Positions 44,301-53,300 of a DNA stretch of 64,000 bases are shown in pieces. Position 1 is the first letter of the stretch. Each line of letters starts with the position of its first letter. Source of the stretch: Hybos culiciformis (taxonomy: Eukaryota > Arthropoda > Insecta > Diptera > Hybotidae); assembly GCA_964007475.1 (NCBI GenBank), contig OZ023274.1, forward strand, positions 100,325,322 through 100,389,321, given 5' to 3'. A program made the position numbers and the translations under genes. The notes below the pieces were generated by a model. The model was not told where the DNA came from. It worked only from the letters and a program-made list of their open reading frames with translations, and did not search any database.

Positions 44301-47300
44301 AGGATGAATTTGATTCATAATTTTGATTATTATTTTTCATATAATAAATTTTAGTACATTTTGGTTTTGATGGCGAAACTAAACTTGTATCACTATTAAT
44401 AAAAATATCAAAATTATAATTTTCTTTTCCGTAACAAAACAAAATCAAGTATGTACATATTTACTTTCAAATGTGAGAAAAAAAATTATTTCTGCAAATC
44501 AAATGAGAGGATGAACATAATATTACCGAGGTAGATAGTCGGTAGATTATAGGAAATTACAAAATAGGAATTATAGGAAAACACCCAATAAAGAAAATTA
44601 GGTATTATCATAAAGGAAGTATAAATAGAGAAACTAGTCCCATACAAAAAATGCAAATACAAATAGTGAAACAAAAAATCCATATCACAACCCCATGAGC
44701 TTTTTTTTTGTATTTTTTGAGAATTCCACTCTCACAAAAGCTTTTAAAACTTTAAAAATTGTATAGAACTGTTGTTATTTTTGAAAGTTTTAAAAGCTTT
44801 TGTGAGAGTGGAATTCTCAAAAAATACAAAAAAAAGCTCATGGGGTTGTGATATGGATTTTTTGTTTCACTATTTGTATTTGCATTTTTTGTATGGGACT
44901 AGTTTCTCTATTTATACTTCCTTTATGGTATTATAGATATTTGAAAATAAGGATTTATTTAAAAAATGTACGCGCCCAACAACATCCACTCAAGTCATTC
45001 ACTTTTCTCATCTTACTCAAGAACTCATAAAATTCACATTAATCGATATTACGATATTAATAGATAGATCTTTAATTTTTAAAAACAAGTTAAATTAATC
45101 TACATGCCTGTTAGATGAACGAAGACCGGAATATGAATCTTCACAGCTAGTGAAAAAACCGGGAATCAAATTCAAATTGGAAGTTGGATTTCGATTTCGA
45201 TTTAATTGAAAACTTATATTTTTGTTTTGTCCCGAATTTTGATTAATCCATTTCGAAAATGTATTCTGTTGCTCATTATTTGGAATTTTTGTCCGAATAG
45301 AGTTCAAACCGAAACAAATTTTCTCTTTAACTTTATATTCCTGATTTATCTGGGAATTCATTGCATATTTTTTCCCACAAAATAATGGATTTAATAAATT
45401 ATTTTGATTTTGATTTTGATTAATTGAATGTAACGTTCTATTCTGATCAAGTTCTGCAGCACGCTGTTTTAAAATAAAAGTATTTAGCTTACAACCTCGT
45501 ATCTTTTCAAGTTCTTTTAATAAAGAATCTTTTTGGTGGCCTTGCTCTTTAAGTTTTTCTCCCAAAGCTTCGATTTGTTGAGAAAAATATGTTAACAACT
45601 TTCTATTTTTAAAAATTGTTGACTGAAAAAATAAAATTACATATTTTTTATTCCTACAATAAATTTCAAAAACTAAAATAAATAAGAAAAAGCAACTTAA
45701 AAATTGTCGAATGTTGATATCTTAAAACATTATTTAATCTTAAATTATCAAAAATTCTGAGAATGGAGAGCGGGATGTTTGAGTTTTGACTTATATAATA
45801 GTAATTCAAATAGTGAATAAATTATATTTTTAAAATAAATTTCTTATTTTGAATTTATTTTTTTGTTGTCTCGCTGATCTACATGTACCAATTTATTTGC
45901 TTCCTTAGGAACCTTAGAAAAAAAAGTGTTGTTTCAATGTTTCGACTTTAATCCAACAAAAAAAAATAAATTCAAAATCATTAAAATATCAGCTATATAA
46001 CAACATTAATTCTTATTATATTTCTCTATGTTTCGAGGTATAAAATAAAGAATTTGAAATTCCCGTGACACGAAAATTTCAGAAAATTGGAAAAAATTCT
46101 AATTATTTTAAAGTTTCATCTTACTTGCATCTCTGCAAGAGATTTCTTTAATTCATTCATTTCTTTTATGTGATCTTCTGAAAGCTTCCGCTCCTCACTT
46201 AAATCATCTTCTAGTTCTTTAACAGTTTTCATGAATTTTTCATTTTCAGATTTGATAATTTCATTACTTTCTTTTAATTTTAATTGTCTCGAATGTTCAG
46301 TTTTAAGGTCATATAATTTACGCTAAATTTGAAAAATAGAATTTAAAAGGTTAATACAGCAGTTGAATCAAAACATAATCAATCTAGATTTTAATATAAT
46401 TTATAATTATTTAATTTAATGAATATATGTAATATCTGAAATAAGCAAGAAATGTGAGAATACACAGATTCAAACATTCTCAGTTAAGAGTTTCTTCTTT
46501 AGATAAACTCAAGACCATTCTTATGACTCACTGTCGATATAATTACTGCACTTTTTACTTACGTTGATATATAAAAATAAGATTTATCTGAATAGAACCA
46601 CATAAATTTAACAAACATTTTTTTTTTTTAAATAAAAACAACAAAATTTTTAAATATTTTTCATTCCACTTGGAAACACAATTATAATATTGAAACCAGA
46701 AAGATTTCACTGAAATAACTAAAACGTTTTTTTTTTAATATACAATAACTTACCTCTGTTGTTGACAGATCAATATCTTTGCTTTCTAATTGTTCTTGTA
46801 ATTCGGCATTATCAAATTCAATTTTTTTTATTTCATTTTTCATTTCATCAATAAATTTATCTTTTTCTTCAATTTCATTCTCCAGATCACTTATTTTATG
46901 TGAAATGCCATTATTTTTTTGTTCGTACTGTTTGATAATGCCCTCTAATTCACGCACCTAGTTATTAAGAAAGTAAAATAATTCTAGTATTCTATTAAAA
47001 GACTATTTTTTTTATTTAATTTGCTCCCTCTCATAATTTAGATTATCTAATAAAAAAAAATTTAGTTACCTTTTGTAATGCTTCTAAATCATTTGTTTTT
47101 ACATCAGAATGACCTAATAAATCATTTATGAAACTAGCATCGCCAGCATCATGAATAATATTGTGATTAACTTTTTCAGTCTCAATTTCTAGCATTTGAA
47201 TTCGCTGTTGTAATTCGTCAATAATTTCTTGATTTTTTTTTTCTGATTGTTTTTGAATATTTTCCATGTGGGTCAATGCTTGTGCCGCTTCCATTAACAG

Positions 47301-50300
47301 TGATTGCTTATCCTCCAATTCTTTTTGTATAATTTCCGTTTCCACCTTAAAAACAAAAACACCAAAAAACAAATAAATTTTCAAAGGAAATATAAAATTT
47401 TTTTTTTTAATTTTATGTCTTAACAAGGTTCAATAATTTTAAAATATTTTGTATAAGTTTTCTTATTGTCATTTATTTAAAAAAAAATATAGTTCGATAT
47501 TTTTTTAATTTAAGAACGACCTTAAAATTTATGACAACATTTTTCTAAATTATTTAAAGCAAGAATTCAAAAACAATGAAAAAATTAAGTCATAACTATG
47601 GAGACTATTAATTTAGTACAAAGTAGTTTGATCATCATGGAAAGAAAAATTTAATGATAATCATCAACAGTTTATAATTTTAATCGGCCGTCATGGTGTA
47701 GTGGTATTGCCATTATCCTACGGCGTGTTCGGTCGTGGGTTCGATTCCCACCTCGGACTGGAATTTGTGTCATTTTTCAAGTTTGTCTCACTTGAATTAA
47801 GTGTGTGTGTTGTTTTTTTTTTTTTTTTTTTTAATAATGAATGTCCTGATCAGGAAGCCAGAAATTTTTTTTTCAACTGATTGATATTTTTGCTTGTAAA
47901 TATGACTGTATAAAATAAATAGTAACTATAAGAATTTCGGGTAGCAAATTCATCAAGCAAATTAGGATAATCAAAGCACAAAATATTTCTTTTAAAATTT
48001 AAGATATAATGAGTTTTTTTGAAAATATTTTTGAAAAAAATAAAAAGTAGGTATATATTCAATTTCTTATGGAATGAAACAAAATTTTTTATGTATCTAT
48101 ACACTACACAAAAATATACATTGTATAATAGTAATTTAAAAATCTTTTTATTACAAGGTGTCTAAAAAAATTATATTTAAAAAATAAAAAAAAATTCAAC
48201 AGCCAGATGTAAATAAATGTTAAAAAAAATAATTAATTGTTATAAAAAAACTAATTAACAATTTTAAAATCTTACTTTATTATCAATATATTGTTTCATT
48301 AGTGACTCTTGACCATCATTCGTATTATAATTTGGTAATTTTTCTTCCAAAAAATAAATTCGTAACTTCAGATTAAAATTTTCCTTTTTTAATGAAGCCA
48401 TCTGCTCTTCAAATTCTCTAACAGAACGACCTTGCCCAATAGGTGATGTAGCACCATTATGGTTTAAACTACTTAAACATGGAGAGCGATAACCATCTAA
48501 AAATAAAACAAAATAAAATAATTTTTATTCTTAATAGATTAAAAAATATATTAATTTTTTAAACCAATATATCTGAACGGTGAAAATTGATTAAAAACGT
48601 AATTAAAAAAAAATCAAATAAAATTAGTTCCAAATTGAAATCAAAATGCCAATTAATTCTGCTGTAATAATTAATAAAAATACATCTTTCAAAAAAAATA
48701 TCATAAGTATCACAATTTTTTTTTAAGATTTGATGAAACGAGGCTTTTGTAAGGCATTCGTATAATTTAATACCATTATTTTTGTTTTGAGTCACAGAAA
48801 CTTCAAATTTTGATTTCAATTGTTTTGTAAATGGGCTAGTCAATAAATTCATACTCATGATTCTCCCGAGATTATCCGATTATTTTAAAAAAAGTTAAAA
48901 CACAAACTATTTTTTGACAAATTAAAATTATTGTTGATTTTGATGAAGAATTTTTAATTTTTCGGCTTATGAAATATATTATTCAAAATAAATGTTTTTT
49001 TTTTATGTTAATCTTTCAAATTTGATTAATTTCACTTGGAAAATTTTATTTTATATTATTTTAACGCTTTACTTCACCCAAAAGATAACCCTTAATCCTT
49101 CAAGTGTCCAAGCATAATTATTGAGTTACTATTATGCTAATTGGGAGTATGAAATTTTTATTTGATTAAAAAATGTTAAAACAACAATTTCAAAATAAAC
49201 GTTATTTTGTTAATTATAATGTAAAAAATTGGTGAATTTAAAAAAAAAATGCAATACAAACAATAAATTTATTTTAAAAATATCGTTTTGCTTGCTGATT
49301 AATAATTTTTTTTTTTTTAATTAATGGCGCCTTTTCATCTGATATTTTTTGATTTTCATAGACATTCAAAAATAAAATTCACAAATTTTATTTTTTTGGC
49401 AGAAAATCAAAATTTATATAAAGTGCGCTAAAAATAATTTGAAATATTGCCATCATAGTTGTTTGATTTCAAAACAAGTAAATAAAGTTCTAAAAAAAAG
49501 AAAACAAAAATGTCAAAGTTTCATACACAATATCACAAAATAATATATTTCACAGGTAATGTATACGTATGTAAAAATTTTAAAAAATTTTTCCATTTTG
49601 ATAAAATTAGCGTAGATATTTGGAAAAATAAGGAATAAAATATTAATTCCATAAGACTTATCTTCTTTGTTGCCTTTTTAAATTGAATTATACAAGATTA
49701 TCAAAAGTTAATAATTTTACTTTCTACACAATATATTTAATTTTCAGGCATTTTTCAGTTTTTGTTTTATGTACCTACACATTTATAAGTACAGTACTTA
49801 ATGTAAAATAAAGATAAAAACATTTTTTTTTAAAGATATTCATAGATATGCGTACTGCTGCATCATTCGTTAAAATTTTCAAAGTTTTCCGTACATGTTG
49901 ATAATACGTTTAGCCTCAGTTAATTAAGTAAAGTAAAAGAATACAACTCTTCAGAAAATGATTTTTGACTTTTTTAATGGCAGAGATATAGAACCTGAAA
50001 AAATTCCAAACAATCTTTTGTGACCTAAAAGAATTTTCAATGTAATTGATGCTAATTCTACCGAATAAAATGAATTCATCATCTTGACATAAATCATCAT
50101 AAACGAAATTGTTTACTTAATAAGAAACAATTCAACGACAATTAATTTATTGGGAAAGTCGATATAAGAGTTTGAAACTATACTACAAGTGAAATCATAG
50201 TTCCCACAAAGACATCATATAGCAAGCACTATCCGTTCAAAACAATCATCCCTTAAATGGGAACCCCCCATTATCCAGTATTTTAAAATCCAGTCGAACA

Positions 50301-53300
50301 AAAATTCAGTTTTGAAAAAAAATCCAGTAGAGCCAAAATCCAGTAGACAAAATTTAAAATCCAGAAGATAAAATCCAGTAAGGCAAAATCCAGTACCTAT
50401 TTTAAAAAAAAAATTAAACAAAAATTCTTATAAATATATTTATTTATTTATAAAAGGAAAATAAATCAAAAGTATGTAATTCAAAATTGTTTAAAAAAAA
50501 AAAATTAAAGTTAAACATTTATGGCAATCGCCTTCAGGTATTCGAATTTCATCATATTTCTTCGGTTAACAATAATGTTTGAAATATTTCTTGCTCGTTG
50601 AACATATCTTTTCTTTTTAATCAATTTATTCCCAGCTTTTACTTTTTCGATTTCATTGTTTCCAATAACTAATTCCTTACCCAATTCTTTTAATATTTGA
50701 TAAACACCAACATATTTTTTATCCACTACAACTTTCAATCCCCGGTGCCACGCTTCTACCGAATTTTGTATTTTAGGGAAATTTGCTTCGGACGCATCAA
50801 AAACTGTCCAAAAATTAATTCTATATCTGGGATTCCGGTTCTTTCCTGTAGATGAAATGTAAGTGCTTTCAAACCATTTTGCTATTTTTTGAAAATATTT
50901 ATCGTAATAGCTTCGTTTTAATAGCTGAAAATATTCTGAAACTTCGTCTGAAGGCACAAAAGAAATGGTCTTCAGCATACGAACATGCAGACTAAAAATT
51001 TCGTCATTTCCGTATTTTGAGACCAATTTTTCTTTTTGGACTTTGCGCCAAATATTTTGGCCAAAATGAAAGAGGCAACCTTTATATTCTGTGTCCGGTA
51101 AAAACATTTTGGCCGCATTAACAATAGCCTTTTCAAAATCATATTCATATTCAACAGCGAGTTTAAACAATTCATAAAAAAAATTCTTCGTAGGCTGTTT
51201 GACTTTTCTTTGACATCGAACAAAAAATTAGCGGTACCAGAAATTTTATCTGACAAATATATTGAAAATTAAAAAATGAAAATTTAAATAAGAATGTTTA
51301 AATTTAAATGTACAAATTTGACGAAATATTCGTTTTCTTTTAAATATTCATTTTTTTTAAAACTAAAACAAATCCGTTATAACTTTCTGAATGTAAAAAA
51401 ATCAGGTGTAATGACAAGGTATACTTTATGATGGATGAATACTGATTTTCTATTATTATGATATGTACCTATTGTGAATTGTATATTAAAATATAAGTAT
51501 TATCAAGTAAAATCCAGTATTTTATTGAATAATAATCGGCGCGCGCCGATTATTATTTTATAAAATACTGGATTTTACTGGATTTTAGCTTTCTGGATTT
51601 TGGCTCTACTGGATTTTTGACCACTGGATTTTGGATTTTCTGGATTTATTATTACTGGATTTTGTCTTACTGGATTTTGTCTTACTGGATTTTGAAATAC
51701 TGGATATCAGGGGTAACTCCCCTTAAATCTAATATGGAAGTTATTTAATTCAATATTTTTTTTTTACCAAATCACTAGGTGGGATACCTTTTATACTAAA
51801 GAAGTATGGATTTGGTAATGAGGACAGGAAGTTTAGACGGGATTAAAAAGTGGGACAGTTAGTAGGTAATCATTTACACTTTTTTTAAACCGGCGCAAGT
51901 CTTAAATTAAGCGTCCACCAGCTGACGGGAACAACTTTAATGGGAAAGCATTCCACATTCTCGAGGTGCGAATTGAAAACGAATCTCCGAAGCTCGTTCT
52001 ATCACATCTGGGAATTTTTAAGAATTATGGGTGTGACGTTAAAACAGTACATGTTTGGCGTGAAAATACTTGAAGTTGAGGAAGTAGGGCCTTTACTTCC
52101 AGGGAACACGTATCCATTCCAGCAAGGTATTTATAAAAAAATGGAAAGAGAACCTACATTACGACGGTGGTTGAGTGAAGTTAATGAGCTGATGGTTTGG
52201 TCGTTATTTATCAATCTAATAGCCCTTCTCTGAACTTTGTCCAGGTATTCAAGATGGGTTTTGGGAGCACCAGCCCATATATGCGAATTATATTCTAATT
52301 TTGGTCGTATGTAGGTTTTGTAAATGTTTAAGAGATCAGAGGGGGAAAAGTATTGTTTACATCTTTTTAAAAAACCAAGACATTTCACTGCGTTTTTTGC
52401 CGTTTCGAAAATATGAATTTTCCAGCTTAAATCGCTAGTTATTTTCGAACCTAAAATGTCAAGGCTTCCAGATTTGGCAATACTTTCTCCTTGAAAAGAA
52501 AATTGGGTATCGAAAGTTGACAGCTTTCTAGAAATTAGGCAGCATTGGGTTTTGGATGCGTTAAACTCAACTCTGCTATTTTGCAAAAAATTGCGTTTAG
52601 TAGTAACAGCATTTGAAGATGCTGATTTCCTATTAATAAAATAGTAGTATGCTACCAAGTTACTGTCATCGGCGAAGCTGTGGATGGGGTTTAGTGTTGA
52701 TTTTAAAAGATCATTTATGAAAATTAAAAAGAGGGTTGGGGAGAGAACACACCCTTGGGGTACACCGGAGTTGATATTGAAAATATGTGACTGGTTAAAT
52801 ATTAAACTGTTTTTTATTCCATAAGTAATATAAAATATACTTATTCTCGTGTATCTCAATTTTTTTTTTTAAGCGTACTGGTTTTTAAAAATTTCGAATA
52901 TCACCACACATAATATATATTAAGGTACGTAGACATGGCATCATCTGATCCAACAACCTTAAGGATTTGTTATATGTTGAAAAACTATTTCGACACATGT
53001 TTTTGTTTCAAACGATTATGATGCACCTGTCACACTTAGGCTTTTTTCTTATTTTTTCATCAAAATCACAAATTACACAAATTTTTGGAAAAAATATATA
53101 TTACTTCTCAAAAACAAATTTTTTGATGCAGGATATTGATTTATTTGATATTGGTTTATTGTAAATTAGTTAAAAAAAAATTCCTGACAGACTGAAATCA
53201 AATTATTTTTACTGGATTATTGACTTACATGTATTTTCCATGGTTACATCTTGTAATTGCCCTGGACTTGTGCTGAAAATAGAACAAAAAAAAAACATAA

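Larger units (their letters stand above)
48497..53228. other. cnn intron 2 with transposon insertions
   Basis: This is a 4.7-kb intron between the short exon 2 and the CM1 exon. It contains a Mutator-like element and, beside it, the 3' part of a non-LTR retrotransposon. A 99-codon minus-strand ORF at 48858-48559 (MSMNLLTSPFTKQLKSKFEV...) lies just upstream of the CM1 exon. It might be an alternative first exon but has no further support. Confidence 0.5.

Noticed and set aside
44486..45030. Hydrophobic ORFs on both strands in the palindrome
   Set aside because: Both arise from the same inverted arms read in opposite directions; no exon signals.
47687..47765. A functional tRNA gene
   Set aside because: Boxes A and B are present but the acceptor stem does not pair, and a second copy with the same downstream body exists, so it is a SINE.
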